From Hyphomicrobiales bacterium (GTDB lineage Bacteria > Pseudomonadota > Alphaproteobacteria > Rhizobiales > Hyphomicrobiaceae): a stretch of DNA of 42,810 bases. The stretch covers positions 1 through 42,810 of the forward strand of contig JANXRM010000464.1 of assembly GCA_025353015.1 (NCBI GenBank), given 5' to 3'. This document shows positions 33,004-41,475 of the stretch, one piece after another. Under the pieces are notes generated by a model, which saw only the letters and a program-made list of their open reading frames with translations, did not search any database and was not told where the DNA came from. Numbering within the stretch: the first letter of the stretch is position 1; every line of letters starts with the position of its first letter. Position numbers and translations under genes: made by a program.

Positions 33004-33056
33004 GCTCGCATCCCGCAATGCGACGGTCACGCCGCTGCATTTCCAGGCCGCCGGCG

Positions 33057-34784
33057 TCAACCCTGTGGCGGACCGCCGCGATCGGCTTTGGCGACGTATT
33101 TCGGCTTCTTCTTTTTCTTCGGCGCGTCGTTCGCGACGACCTCGCCGTTGCCCGCCAGACGCTCGACGCGAATGTTCTCGCCGCCGGGCTTCTTCATGTT
33201 CTGTGCGAATTGCGCGGCCAGAGGCGCTGCGATTTCGAATTTGGTTTCATTGTCGAAAACGCGAATCGAACCAATATCCTGCTTGGTGACGCCGCCCTTG
33301 CGGCAAAGCATGGGGAGCAGCCATTTCGGGTCGGCGTTGCGGGTGCGCCCGATATCAAGACGGAACCAGACGCCGCCGCCCGCGACGCCGCGGTCGCGCT
33401 GCGGTTTGAAGCTTTTGGGCGGCGCGTCGCGTTGCTCGCGCGGCTCGCGGCCACGCCGCTCGGGCGGCGGCGTGCCGGGATCGCTCACATCCTCAACGGC
33501 CGGCAGGCGCGCGCGGTAGACGCGCACCAGCGCGGCGCCAAGCTGTTCGGCGGTGCGCTCGGAGAGCAAATGGCGCGCCAGTTCGATGTCCTCTTCCGAA
33601 CAGGGATCGGTCAAAAGCGGGTCTTGCAACATGCGTTCGCGGTCGAGCCTGCCGATGTCCTCGGCGGTCGGCGGCCCGCTCCAGGCGCAACGAATGCCGG
33701 CGTCGCGCAACAGCATCTCGGCTTTGCGGCGCCGCGAATCGGGAATGAGGATGGCGCTGACGCCTTTCTTGCCGGCGCGGCCGGTGCGCCCGCTGCGGTG
33801 CTGCAAGGCTTCCGCGTCGTTGGGCAGTTCCGCGTGGATGACGAGTTCACAACTGGGCAGATCGATGCCGCGCGCGGCGACATCGGTGGCCACGCAAACC
33901 CGCGCGCGTCCGTCGCGCAATGCCTGCATGGATTGATTGCGCTCATGCTGGCTGAGCTCGCCCGAGAGAAGCACGGAATTGAAGCCCCGCTCCTGCAGCG
34001 TCGCCTGCAGATGCCGCGTGGCTTCGCGCGTGTTGCAAAACACCATGGCGGTGCGCGCCTCGGCGAAGCGCAACAGGTTCACGACGGCGTGCTCGGTTTC
34101 CTTCGGCGCGACGCGGATGGCGCGATATTCGATATCGGCGTGGCCCTTCTCGCCGCCCGCGACATCGATGCGCAAGGCGTTGCGCTGGTAACGCCTGGCC
34201 AGCGCCGCGATGCCCTTGGGGATCGTCGCGGAGAACAACAGGGTGCGTCGGTCGTCCGGGGTCGCCTCGAGAATAAATTCGAGATCCTCGCGAAAGCCGA
34301 GGTCGAGCATTTCGTCGGCTTCGTCGAGAACGACGGCGGCGAGATCGGCGATGTTGAGCGCCCGGCGCTCGATATGGTCGCGCAGGCGTCCTGGCGTGCC
34401 CACGACGATGTGGACTCCGTCCATCAGCCTGCGGCGCTCGACCTTCGGGTCCATGCCGCCGACGCAGGCGACGATCCGCGCGCCCGTGTGCTCGTAAAGC
34501 CAGCGCAATTCGCGCTCCACCTGCAGGGCGAGTTCGCGCGTCGGCGCGATGATCAGCGCCAGCGGCGCGTTGCCGTCCAGAATCCGGCCGTCGGGATTGA
34601 GGATGCTGGCGGCGATCGCCATGCCATAGGCGACCGTCTTGCCCGACCCTGTCTGGGCGGAGACGACGATATCGCGGCCTTCGGCGTCCGGGGTCAGAAC
34701 GGCGGCCTGGACAGGAGTCGGTTCGTTGTATTGATGCTCGGCAAGGGCGCGAGCCAGCGTCGGGCTGGTTTCTAGAAAGGACAA
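33057..34784 (-). CDS. DEAD-box ATP-dependent RNA helicase, DeaD/DbpA-like
   Basis: A 575-residue RNA helicase. The core motifs are in order: the Q motif before residue 30 (YNEPTPVQAAVL), motif I SAQTGSGKTVAYG, PTRELALQ, GTPGRLRDHI, motif II DEADEMLD, SAT, and motif VI HRSGRTGRAG. The C-terminal quarter contains a DbpA-type RNA-binding fold (FRLDIGRTRNADPKWLLPML, GGVTKQDIGSIRVFDNETKFEIA) and a basic tail (KKKKKPKYVAKADRGG). Such enzymes remodel rRNA during ribosome assembly or unwind mRNA in the cold. The start is a TTG at 34784 with AAGG 7 bases upstream, and no ATG is available near the Q motif. It is convergent with the box operon and divergent from the cupin gene. Confidence 0.92.
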   Translation of the reverse strand: MSFLETSPTLARALAEHQYNEPTPVQAAVLTPDAEGRDIVVSAQTGSGKTVAYGMAIAASILNPDGRILDGNAPLALIIAPTRELALQVERELRWLYEHTGARIVACVGGMDPKVERRRLMDGVHIVVGTPGRLRDHIERRALNIADLAAVVLDEADEMLDLGFREDLEFILEATPDDRRTLLFSATIPKGIAALARRYQRNALRIDVAGGEKGHADIEYRAIRVAPKETEHAVVNLLRFAEARTAMVFCNTREATRHLQATLQERGFNSVLLSGELSQHERNQSMQALRDGRARVCVATDVAARGIDLPSCELVIHAELPNDAEALQHRSGRTGRAGKKGVSAILIPDSRRRKAEMLLRDAGIRCAWSGPPTAEDIGRLDRERMLQDPLLTDPCSEEDIELARHLLSERTAEQLGAALVRVYRARLPAVEDVSDPGTPPPERRGREPREQRDAPPKSFKPQRDRGVAGGGVWFRLDIGRTRNADPKWLLPMLCRKGGVTKQDIGSIRVFDNETKFEIAAPLAAQFAQNMKKPGGENIRVERLAGNGEVVANDAPKKKKKPKYVAKADRGGPPQG

Positions 34785-34984
34785 TGGGCTACCTTGGAGG
34801 CGAGAGGCGCCAGCGGCGGGATCGCGCGGCCGACGGGAAAAGCGCGCGGAACGAGTTGACCGATCCGCATTCTGGTGAGGTCTTTACGGCAGTCCGGGGC
34901 AAAGCGCCATCAAAGAGTCGGCAAAATTCCAATTTGCCATTAACAGACGACGACAAACCGGTTCCACCGCGCGACGAGCGAGCA

Positions 34985-35344
34985 ATGATTCAGTCTGAAA
35001 ATCTCTTTTCCAGCCCGTTTGATGGCGCAAATGGCGAGCATTTCATGGACATCCTGTCCGTTCCCGGAGTGCGGATCGAGCGCGTCGTCTCCACCGGGCA
35101 GGCGACGCCTGAGGGCGAATGGCTGGCGCAGGACTGGCTTGAATGGGTCGTTCTGTTGTCGGGAGCCGCTGCTCTGCGCGTGGAGGGCGAGCCCGAAGCG
35201 CGCGTGCTGAAACCGGGCGACTGGACGGCGTTGCCGGCCCAAACGCGGCATCGCGTCGAGTGGAGCGACGCGCGGACGCCCACCGTCTGGCTGGCGGTGC
35301 ATGTGGGCGAGCCGGCGAAGGACGCGCCAGCGGGCGCGCGATAG
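34985..35344 (+). CDS. Small cupin-domain protein
   Basis: A 119-residue single-domain cupin. It has the small beta-barrel pattern of the fold: EWVVLLSGAAALRVEGE, followed by KPGDWTALPAQTRHRVEWSD. The usual metal-binding His and Glu of cupin motif 1 are degenerate here, and only the His in TRHRV is clear, so catalysis is uncertain. No signal peptide is seen. I chose the ATG at 34985, where family-like sequence starts; the frame is open back to 34784 but with no protein character. It lies 13 bases before the TctC-type gene on the same strand, so the two likely form a pair. A sensor or isomerase role is possible; function unknown. Confidence 0.72.
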   Translation: MIQSENLFSSPFDGANGEHFMDILSVPGVRIERVVSTGQATPEGEWLAQDWLEWVVLLSGAAALRVEGEPEARVLKPGDWTALPAQTRHRVEWSDARTPTVWLAVHVGEPAKDAPAGAR

Positions 35345-35357
35345 ACGGGAGGCAAAC

Positions 35358-36398
35358 GTGCGGCGTTCGGGACGGTGGCTGGCGGCGGCTCTTGCGGGTT
35401 TGAGCGGAGCTTTGTCCGCGCAAGCGCAGAGCGTCGGAGAATTTTACAAAGGCCGAACGGTCAAGCTCGTCGTCGGCTCCTCGACCGGCGGCGGCACCGA
35501 CATCATGGCGCGGTTGCTGGCGCGGCACATGAGCAAATATATTCCCGGCAATCCCTCCATTGTCGTGCAAAACCAACCAGGAGGCGGCGGCATTGTCGGC
35601 GCCAACCGCATCGCCAACACGGCGGAGCGCGACGGCTCCGAGTTTGCCACCATGGAGCGCGCCATTCCGCAATTCGCCGTCATGGGCGATCCCAACGCGC
35701 GGTTTGATCCGCTGGCGCTGACGTGGATCGGCAGCCTGTCGTCCTATCGCGACGACGCCTTCATGCTGATCGTGAACGCCTCGCACAAGGTGAGGCGCGT
35801 GGACGAACTGCGGCAGCCCGGCGTTTCCATTCATGTCGGCGCGAGCCAGCAGGGGTCCACCAACCTTACCTTCGCGCTGATCGCCAAACAGGTGCTCGGC
35901 CTCCATGTCGAGACCATCTCGGGCTACGCGGGCTCGGCGAAAATAGCGCTCGCCATGCAGGCCGGCGAAGTCGACGGCGAACTGATTGGAATTGTGGCGG
36001 TCCAGGCCAGTCAGAAACACATGTGGGACAACAAGCTTGTGCGTCCGCTGGCGCAATTCGCGCGCAAGACGCGTCATCCCGATCTGCCCGATGTTCCCAC
36101 GGGCCGCGAACTCGTGCGCGCGCCGGAAGGCGCGGCTTTGCTCGAATTCGCCGAATTGCCTTTCTTCATGGCGCAGTCGTTTGTCGCTCCCGCCGGGGTG
36201 CCGCCCGAGCGCGCGGCGGCGCTGCGCGACGCTTTTCTACGCGCGACGCGGGACCCGGAATATGTCGCGGAAGCAAAGAAGCTCGAGATCGACAACAGCC
36301 CCATCGATCATCTGGAGATCGAAGCCCTGTTGCGCCGCGCCGCCGCAACGCCAAAGCCGGTGATCGCCGAGTTCGAAAGGCTGGTGAACCGTAGGTGA
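35358..36398 (+). CDS. TctC/Bug-family periplasmic substrate-binding protein
   Basis: A 346-residue exported binding protein of the tripartite tricarboxylate transporter (TctC/Bug) family, which binds organic acids in the periplasm. The signal peptide is MRRSGRWLAAALAGLSGALSAQAQ. The mature protein starts with SVGEFYKGRTVKLVVGSSTGGGTDIMARLLARH, the characteristic first ligand loop, followed by VVQNQPGGGGIVGANRIAN. The GTG at 35358 has GGGAGG 5 bases upstream. No TctA or TctB membrane genes are in the window, as is common for orphan Bug proteins that share a transporter elsewhere. Its ligand is unknown; an aromatic or sulfur-containing acid used by neighbouring genes is only a guess. Confidence 0.88.
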   Translation: MRRSGRWLAAALAGLSGALSAQAQSVGEFYKGRTVKLVVGSSTGGGTDIMARLLARHMSKYIPGNPSIVVQNQPGGGGIVGANRIANTAERDGSEFATMERAIPQFAVMGDPNARFDPLALTWIGSLSSYRDDAFMLIVNASHKVRRVDELRQPGVSIHVGASQQGSTNLTFALIAKQVLGLHVETISGYAGSAKIALAMQAGEVDGELIGIVAVQASQKHMWDNKLVRPLAQFARKTRHPDLPDVPTGRELVRAPEGAALLEFAELPFFMAQSFVAPAGVPPERAAALRDAFLRATRDPEYVAEAKKLEIDNSPIDHLEIEALLRRAAATPKPVIAEFERLVNRR

Positions 36399-36429
36399 GC
36401 CGGCGCAAACGGCGTTGCGCGGACGCGGC

Positions 36430-37824
36430 TCACTTGCCGGCGCGAACGCTTGCCCGCGCCGCGCGCGCGCCGGGATGCGCGTCGCTCAATCTGTCGCCGC
36501 GCCCGAACAATTTGTTGCGCATGGCGCCTTCGCCGTAGGCCGTCTTGTAATAGCCGCGGTTTTGCAATTCGGGCACCACGAGATCGACGATGGAGGCGAG
36601 GCCGTCGGGCTCGACGGTGCGCACGAAATTGAACCCATCGATGCCGGTTTCCTCGATCCATTCAATCATGGCGTTGGCGACGGTCGAGGGCGAGCCCACG
36701 AGAAAGACGCCGGCGGTCGGCGAATCCGCTCGAAAGGCGGTGAGGTCCTTCACGCGAAACTCACGCCCTTTGCTGAGAATTGTAATGCGTTCGATGAACG
36801 ACCGATTGGCGTCGTTCTTCACGTATTCGACGGGATCGTCCGGATCGTATTTCGAAAAATCGATCCCCGCCAGGCCGGAAAAAACCGAAAGGCTGCCGCG
36901 CACGTCGAGATATGGCCGTATCGCTTCATATTTTTCCCGCGCCTCCTTGTCGGTGGGCGCGACAATCACGGTGGAGCCCACGATGACCGCGACATCGCCG
37001 GGATCGCGGCCGTTGTCCTTCATGCGGAGGCGAATGTCGTCGACGTGGCCCCGCGCCATCTGCTTGGTGAAACTTGTCAGGAAGACGCATTCGGCGTGTC
37101 TGGCGGCGAAGGCGCGCCCGCGCGTCGAGGCGCCGGCCTGAAAGAGCACCGGAGTGCGTTGCGGCGAGGGCTCGCACATGTGCACGGCGGAGACGCGAAA
37201 ATTCGCGCCCGCATGATCGATGCGATGGACTTTGTCGGGCCGCGCGAAAATCCGGCTGGCGCGGTCGCGCAGCACAGCGTCGTCCTCCCAACTGGCCTCC
37301 AGCAGCTTGTAGACGACCTCCATATATTCGTCGGCCATGTCGTAGCGCGCGTCGTGCTCCTGGACGCGGTCGAGCCCGATGGCGCGCGCGCCGGAATCGA
37401 CGAAGCCCGCGACGATGTTCCAGCCGACGCGGCCGCGCGTCAGATGGTCGAGGGTCGACAGGCGCCTCGCCATGATGAAGGGATGCTCGTAGGTGAGATT
37501 GATGGTGACGCCGAAGCCCAGCCCCTGCGTCGCCATGGCTATGGCGGGAATAGCCAGCGTCGGGTCGTTCATCGGCGCCATGGCTCCAGCGCGCAGGGCT
37601 TCCGAGGGATCGCCGCCGTATTTGTCCATCAGACCGATAGAATCGGCGAAAAATATGCTGTCGAACAGGCCGCGTTCGGCGACCTTCGCCAGCTCCAGGT
37701 AATAATCGAGCGTGTTGTAACGCAGCCCCTGATCGTCGGGGTGTCCCCACATGCCCGCCCATTGTTGACTGGGCGAGCACATGTGAAAGGCGTTGAACAG
37801 GATTTTCTTGCGCTTTTGATTCAT
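36430..37824 (-). CDS. LLM-class FMN-dependent monooxygenase (NtaA/SnaA/DszA-like)
   Basis: A 464-residue bacterial luciferase-like monooxygenase. It is FMNH2-dependent and needs a separate flavin reductase, which is not in the window. The N-terminus MNQKRKKILFNAFHMCSPSQ and the segment FFADSIGLMDKYGGDPSEALR are typical of the nitrilotriacetate/DszA/dimethylsulfone group. So are RLSTLDHLTRGRVGWNIV and VLFQAGASTRGRAFAARHAECVF. Known relatives cleave C-N or C-S bonds of nitrilotriacetate, dibenzothiophene sulfone or small sulfones. The ATG at 37824 lacks a clear ribosome site and lies 16 bases after the stop of the propeller protein, so it may rely on coupling. It is the last gene of the six-gene minus-strand block. 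The exact substrate is unknown. Confidence 0.9.
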   Translation of the reverse strand: MNQKRKKILFNAFHMCSPSQQWAGMWGHPDDQGLRYNTLDYYLELAKVAERGLFDSIFFADSIGLMDKYGGDPSEALRAGAMAPMNDPTLAIPAIAMATQGLGFGVTINLTYEHPFIMARRLSTLDHLTRGRVGWNIVAGFVDSGARAIGLDRVQEHDARYDMADEYMEVVYKLLEASWEDDAVLRDRASRIFARPDKVHRIDHAGANFRVSAVHMCEPSPQRTPVLFQAGASTRGRAFAARHAECVFLTSFTKQMARGHVDDIRLRMKDNGRDPGDVAVIVGSTVIVAPTDKEAREKYEAIRPYLDVRGSLSVFSGLAGIDFSKYDPDDPVEYVKNDANRSFIERITILSKGREFRVKDLTAFRADSPTAGVFLVGSPSTVANAMIEWIEETGIDGFNFVRTVEPDGLASIVDLVVPELQNRGYYKTAYGEGAMRNKLFGRGDRLSDAHPGARAARASVRAGK

Positions 37825-37840
37825 GCGGCGGCGCGCCCGG

Positions 37841-39676
37841 CTACGGCGCCGACCGCGTCTTCAGATCGGCGATGTCCGCCTCGCTGCGAAAGGTCATGAC
37901 CGCAACCTTGCTGGTGCGCGAATAGGGCAGCACGACCTGCAACTTGCCGTCCTTCTCCAGCAGCGAAATGTAACGCGCCTCGGTGCCGCGCGTCGGCAGA
38001 TCGTAGGTCGTCCATTGCTTGCCGGCGGGATCGTATTTGAGGATCACGTCCGAGGTCCAGATATTGAGCCAGGCGTTGTGGCCGCTGTCGACGGCGACAT
38101 GATAGGGCTGCATCAGGCCGGGGCCGGGCAGCGGCACGAAACTCGTCTCCATCGTGTGCGTGTCGATGCGCGCCAGCGAGCCGCCCCATGAATTGCCGAC
38201 CCAGAGCACGTCGGCGTTCTTGTCCGTGCCCATGCGGCGCGGCCCCTGATTCCACGGCGCCGGCTGGTTGAAATCGGCCGAGACGTATTTCTCGTAGAAG
38301 GCGCGCTGCGCGTCGTTGATCTGCTCCTTGTCCACGGCGACGCGCGGCAGTTTCAGTTCCAGCGACTTGCCGGTGGCGATGTCGCCCTTGCCGATCATGT
38401 CGATGGTCATTTCCGCCCACCAGCCATTGCCGTCGCGGTCGCCCGCCGCGCCATAGGTGACGCCGTTGCCGTTCGCGGTCTTGAAGGTGAGCGATTTGAA
38501 CTCGGTGAATTTCTGCGTCTCGGGATCAAAGCGCAGGGCGCCCTCCGGCGCCGACGACCAGATCTGCCCCTTGCCGTCCCAGTCGACGGTCGTGGCGCCG
38601 CCCGTCGGCTGCATGCCCTGGGGCGGAACGAAAACTTCGATCTGGTTGGTTTTAGGATCGACCTTGCCGAGGCTGCCGCGCCCGGTGTTTACGTTGAACC
38701 ACATGATGCCCTTGGGATCGCGCGTGATGCCGTGGGTGTTGCCGGCAAAGCCGTTCTGCCCGTTGACGCGCATGAACTCGACCGCGCCCGTCTGCGCGTT
38801 GATCTTGCCGATGCTCATTTTGCGGTTCGGCACGTTGGAGGTAAACCAGAGATTGCCGTCGAGATCGGCGAAGGCGTCGTGCACCAGCGAGCCGATGCGC
38901 GAAGGCGTGCCAAGCGACCAGTCGGCGCCGTCGTTGACGGGATATTTCGACGGCATGCCGGCGTCTTCCTGAACGGGTACGTCATATTCCTTGAAGACGA
39001 CGCGCGCGTTCTCGCCCGAAGGGCGGGGACGCAGCTTGATCTTCATCGAAGTTTCACCGGGGCCGCGCGCGTGGGCGAGATAGGCGGCGAGTTCCTTCTG
39101 GTTGAAGTCGAGATGGCCGTTTATCTTGTCCTCGCCCTGATAGATGCCGGAAACGTTGACCTTCTTCATGAGATCGATGATGCGGCTCCAGCCGGCTTCG
39201 TCGAATTTGTGCTGCAACGTGTAGCTTGGCGTGTGGCATCCCGTGCAATTGTTGCGCACCAGCGCCTGCAGGCGCGCCTCCTCCGGCGTCGCGTTGGGCA
39301 GGGACGCGGCGATGAGATCGCCCGGCAATTGCCGCACAAAATCCGTCAGCGCGTCGAGGGTGAAATCCTGTTTCCTGTTGGCGCCGAGATCGACTTCGCC
39401 TTTGGCTGTCGCAAAGGTCAGGGCCTGCGCCCAGACGCGATATTTTCCCGAGGGCAGGGGCGGAAAATAATAGCCGCCGTTTTCGTCGGTAAAGACCGTC
39501 GTCGTGATCGTGCCGCCGTCGGGCTTGGCGGAAACCGTGACGCCGCCAAGTTTTTCGCCGGCGACGGACTTGATGTTGCCGCTGAGCAGCGCGTCGGCGG
39601 CGAAGGCGGGGAGCGAGGCGCCGAGGCCGATAACCGCGGCGAGGGCGGCGAGGGAAACGTTGCTTGCGTGTTTCAT
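37841..39676 (-). CDS. Periplasmic fusion: carboxypeptidase-regulatory-like domain, haem c motif, Vgb-like beta-propeller
   Basis: A 611-residue exported protein. The signal peptide ends at about residue 27 (PAFAADA). Residues about 30-110 are a carboxypeptidase regulatory-like/CNA-B type beta-sandwich (GNIKSVAGEKLGGVTVSAKP, ENGGYYFPPLPSGKYRVWA). A single haem-binding CTGCH is at 144-148, in a cytochrome c-like segment of about 90 residues. From about 220 on, repeated blades (DLDGNLWFTSNVPNRKMSIGKIN, DPKGIMWFNVNTGRGSLGKVD, DGKGQIWSSAPEGALRFDP) form a virginiamycin B lyase-like propeller. The gene has AAGGAG 8 bases upstream and follows the small cytochrome c gene by 29 bases. It probably transfers electrons from an oxidation reaction or binds a substrate in the periplasm. 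True streptogramin lyase activity is unlikely given the haem domain. Confidence 0.85.
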   Translation of the reverse strand: MKHASNVSLAALAAVIGLGASLPAFAADALLSGNIKSVAGEKLGGVTVSAKPDGGTITTTVFTDENGGYYFPPLPSGKYRVWAQALTFATAKGEVDLGANRKQDFTLDALTDFVRQLPGDLIAASLPNATPEEARLQALVRNNCTGCHTPSYTLQHKFDEAGWSRIIDLMKKVNVSGIYQGEDKINGHLDFNQKELAAYLAHARGPGETSMKIKLRPRPSGENARVVFKEYDVPVQEDAGMPSKYPVNDGADWSLGTPSRIGSLVHDAFADLDGNLWFTSNVPNRKMSIGKINAQTGAVEFMRVNGQNGFAGNTHGITRDPKGIMWFNVNTGRGSLGKVDPKTNQIEVFVPPQGMQPTGGATTVDWDGKGQIWSSAPEGALRFDPETQKFTEFKSLTFKTANGNGVTYGAAGDRDGNGWWAEMTIDMIGKGDIATGKSLELKLPRVAVDKEQINDAQRAFYEKYVSADFNQPAPWNQGPRRMGTDKNADVLWVGNSWGGSLARIDTHTMETSFVPLPGPGLMQPYHVAVDSGHNAWLNIWTSDVILKYDPAGKQWTTYDLPTRGTEARYISLLEKDGKLQVVLPYSRTSKVAVMTFRSEADIADLKTRSAP

Positions 39677-39705
39677 GGCGAAGTCTCCTTGGGGCGGGCG
39701 CGGGA

Positions 39706-40062
39706 TCAGCGTTGGGTGGAGGCGGGCGCGGGTTGCGGCGGCAGCGCCATAACGTAGGAGGCGATGAAGCCGATCTGTTCGGGCGAGAATTGATATTTGA
39801 AACCAGGCATGCGCGGCGTGCCCTCGGAGATCACCTGCCGCATGGCCGAATCATTGCCGCTGACGGATTCCTTCGACAGCGCGGGCGCGAATTGCGGCGC
39901 GGTGATTTGCGGCTTGAGATGGCAGACGCCGCAGGACTGGTAGAAAAGCTTCTGGCCGTCGCGCTGCGTGGCGGTGAGGGTTTCGGGCGCGGGCGCGTTT
40001 TGCGCCGCCGCCGCCCCGATGGCCGTCAGAATGAAAGACGCGGTCAATGCGATGCGGTTCAT
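39706..40062 (-). CDS. Small exported class I cytochrome c
   Basis: A 118-residue periplasmic cytochrome c. The signal peptide is MNRIALTASFILTAIGAAAA. The haem site is CGVCH at 44-48, and the axial Met is probably in GTPRMPGF. The C-terminal helix EQIGFIASYVMALP is typical. The ATG at 40062 follows AGGGAG closely and starts the signal peptide; the longer frame to 40215 is not supported. It precedes the haem-containing propeller protein by 29 bases, so the two are a likely electron-transfer pair feeding a terminal oxidase. Its gap to the preceding binding-protein gene (124 bases) is the largest in the block and could hold a second promoter. Confidence 0.9.
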   Translation of the reverse strand: MNRIALTASFILTAIGAAAAQNAPAPETLTATQRDGQKLFYQSCGVCHLKPQITAPQFAPALSKESVSGNDSAMRQVISEGTPRMPGFKYQFSPEQIGFIASYVMALPPQPAPASTQR

Positions 40063-40186
40063 CAAACGAACTCCCTGAAAGCCCGCGCTGGTTTGCCGTC
40101 GGCTTGACCGACGCCGCCGGCGCTTTTGTTCAGGCCACACTGGCGCCAAACAAGCCTCGCTGCAAGGACGGAGTTTCAACGGGGTT

Positions 40187-41161
40187 TCAACGCGGCAGAT
40201 AGGCCGCGTCGACAAACCGCGAGGGCCTGTAATCGTCGCCCGTTTTGAAATCGCCCATCTCGATCAAGGTGCCGATCAGCAGCTCGATCTGCCTGTCCGG
40301 CAAGTCGAGCGACTTGTCGAACGGTTTCAGGTCCTTCGCGTAATAATCCCAGGAGCGCAACGCGTTCGGCTTGTCGAGCTTCGTCGGCGGCATCAGGATG
40401 TCGGCGCACGCCTCGCGGTTGGCGGGATCGTAAAAGAACGGGATGGCGCGGGACACAGCGCGCAAAAACCCCTTCATCGCGCCTTCGTTCTTCGCTATCC
40501 AGTCGGGCCGCGCGACGACGGCGCTGAAGCCGTATTCGCGGGCGCGGGCGCCAAGATCGAGCAGGCGGTGGAAGCCGTCCGTTTCCGCCATCCAGTCGAA
40601 TGGCTGGCCGAGCACCGCCGCCTGCGCCGTGCGGCTTTTCAACGCGGCGAAGCGGTTCGGCGTGGCGGGATCGTAGACCTGATCGACATCGGCCGCCTTC
40701 ATGCCGTTCTCGACGAGCCAGCGGTTCCAGAACACGGTGATCAAACTTTTCGCCAGCGGCAGCACCACGGTCTTGCCCTTCATGTCGGCCGCCGATTTAA
40801 CGTCCCGGCTCGACATGATCATGTAGGGATAGCCGCGCATGATCGAGCCCACGAGCTTTAACGGCGCTTCGTTGACGATGGCGCGCACGCCGGTCTCGTA
40901 GGTCGTCACGCCGATGTCGAAATTGCCGGCGACGGTCTGCTGCGCCACGGCCGGATTTGATCCCGTATAGACGGTTTCGACGGCGAGGCCTTCGTCGCGG
41001 AAATAGCCCTTTTTGTCGGCGATGTAGATTGGCCAGGCGAAGGGCAGCGCGGACGTGTCGCCAAGGCGAATGACGCGCGTCTGCGCGATGGCCGGCGCGG
41101 CGAGGCCAAGCCCCGCGCTGGCGGCGGCGCCGCCCAAAAATGCCCGTCTGGACGCACGCAT
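40187..41161 (-). CDS. Tat-exported ABC transporter substrate-binding protein (SsuA/NMT1-like)
   Basis: A 324-residue periplasmic binding protein of the nitrate/sulfonate/taurine (SsuA/TauA) type. The N-terminus MRASRRAFLGGAAASAG is a twin-arginine signal (SRRAFL), with cleavage after AIA near residue 26. The mature part begins with VIRLGDTSALPFAWPIYIADKKGYFRDEGLAVE, the usual first lobe, and later NFDIGVTTYETG and DVKSAADMKGKTVVLP. The ATG at 41161 has GGGGAG 6 bases upstream, and the gene starts 14 bases after the ferredoxin stop. Permease and ATPase genes are not in the window but could lie beyond the right edge. A sulfonate or related organic ligand is plausible from family and context only. 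Confidence 0.88.
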   Translation of the reverse strand: MRASRRAFLGGAAASAGLGLAAPAIAQTRVIRLGDTSALPFAWPIYIADKKGYFRDEGLAVETVYTGSNPAVAQQTVAGNFDIGVTTYETGVRAIVNEAPLKLVGSIMRGYPYMIMSSRDVKSAADMKGKTVVLPLAKSLITVFWNRWLVENGMKAADVDQVYDPATPNRFAALKSRTAQAAVLGQPFDWMAETDGFHRLLDLGARAREYGFSAVVARPDWIAKNEGAMKGFLRAVSRAIPFFYDPANREACADILMPPTKLDKPNALRSWDYYAKDLKPFDKSLDLPDRQIELLIGTLIEMGDFKTGDDYRPSRFVDAAYLPR

Positions 41162-41175
41162 GGCTTTCTCCCCGT

Positions 41176-41457
41176 TCAGTATCGTTTGGCGCCCGCTTCG
41201 GGCGCGAGCACCAGCTGTTCATCGGCGAGATCGGCGTAGACGCTGCGGTGCCGGTGATTGGCGAGCGAATGATCGAGGCTGATGGCCCGGGGCTTGCAAT
41301 CCTCGACGCAAAGAAAGCAAACGTGGCAATCCTCGGGATACGTCACGACGGCCTTGCCGCCCGCCGCGTCCATGCGCATGACGTCCGTCGGGCAGATGGT
41401 CACGCAGCGCGCGCATCCATCGCACAGGCTTGCGTCGATGATCACCGGGCTGTTCAT
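41176..41457 (-). CDS. 2x[4Fe-4S] ferredoxin, AprB-like partner
   Basis: A 93-residue ferredoxin. The first cluster motif is Cys12, 15, 18 and 22 (CDGCARCVTICP) and the second is Cys44, 47, 50 and 54 (CHVCFLCVEDCK), so it carries two [4Fe-4S] clusters. A polar tail of about 35 residues follows. The layout is like the iron-sulfur beta subunit of adenylylsulfate reductase, though it is shorter than typical AprB. There is no export signal, so it is cytoplasmic. It starts 18 bases after the flavoprotein stop and should be its electron partner. The ribosome site is AAAGGAC, about 10 bases upstream of the ATG. Confidence 0.92.
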   Translation of the reverse strand: MNSPVIIDASLCDGCARCVTICPTDVMRMDAAGGKAVVTYPEDCHVCFLCVEDCKPRAISLDHSLANHRHRSVYADLADEQLVLAPEAGAKRY

Positions 41458-41475
41458 GCGCGCGCCGCGTCCTTT

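Noticed and set aside
32966-33056. Possible gene remnant on the minus strand after the helicase stop (frame ends [10 protein letters not shown])
   Set aside because: About 30 codons with no start site and no recognised family; could be a relict tail but cannot be supported.
32889-34775. 628-codon plus-strand open frame opposite the helicase
   Set aside because: It is an antisense shadow of the DEAD-box gene, whose motifs are all intact on the minus strand.
36415-37899. 494-codon plus-strand frame over the LLM monooxygenase
   Set aside because: Antisense shadow; composition is typical of reverse-strand frames and no motif is present.
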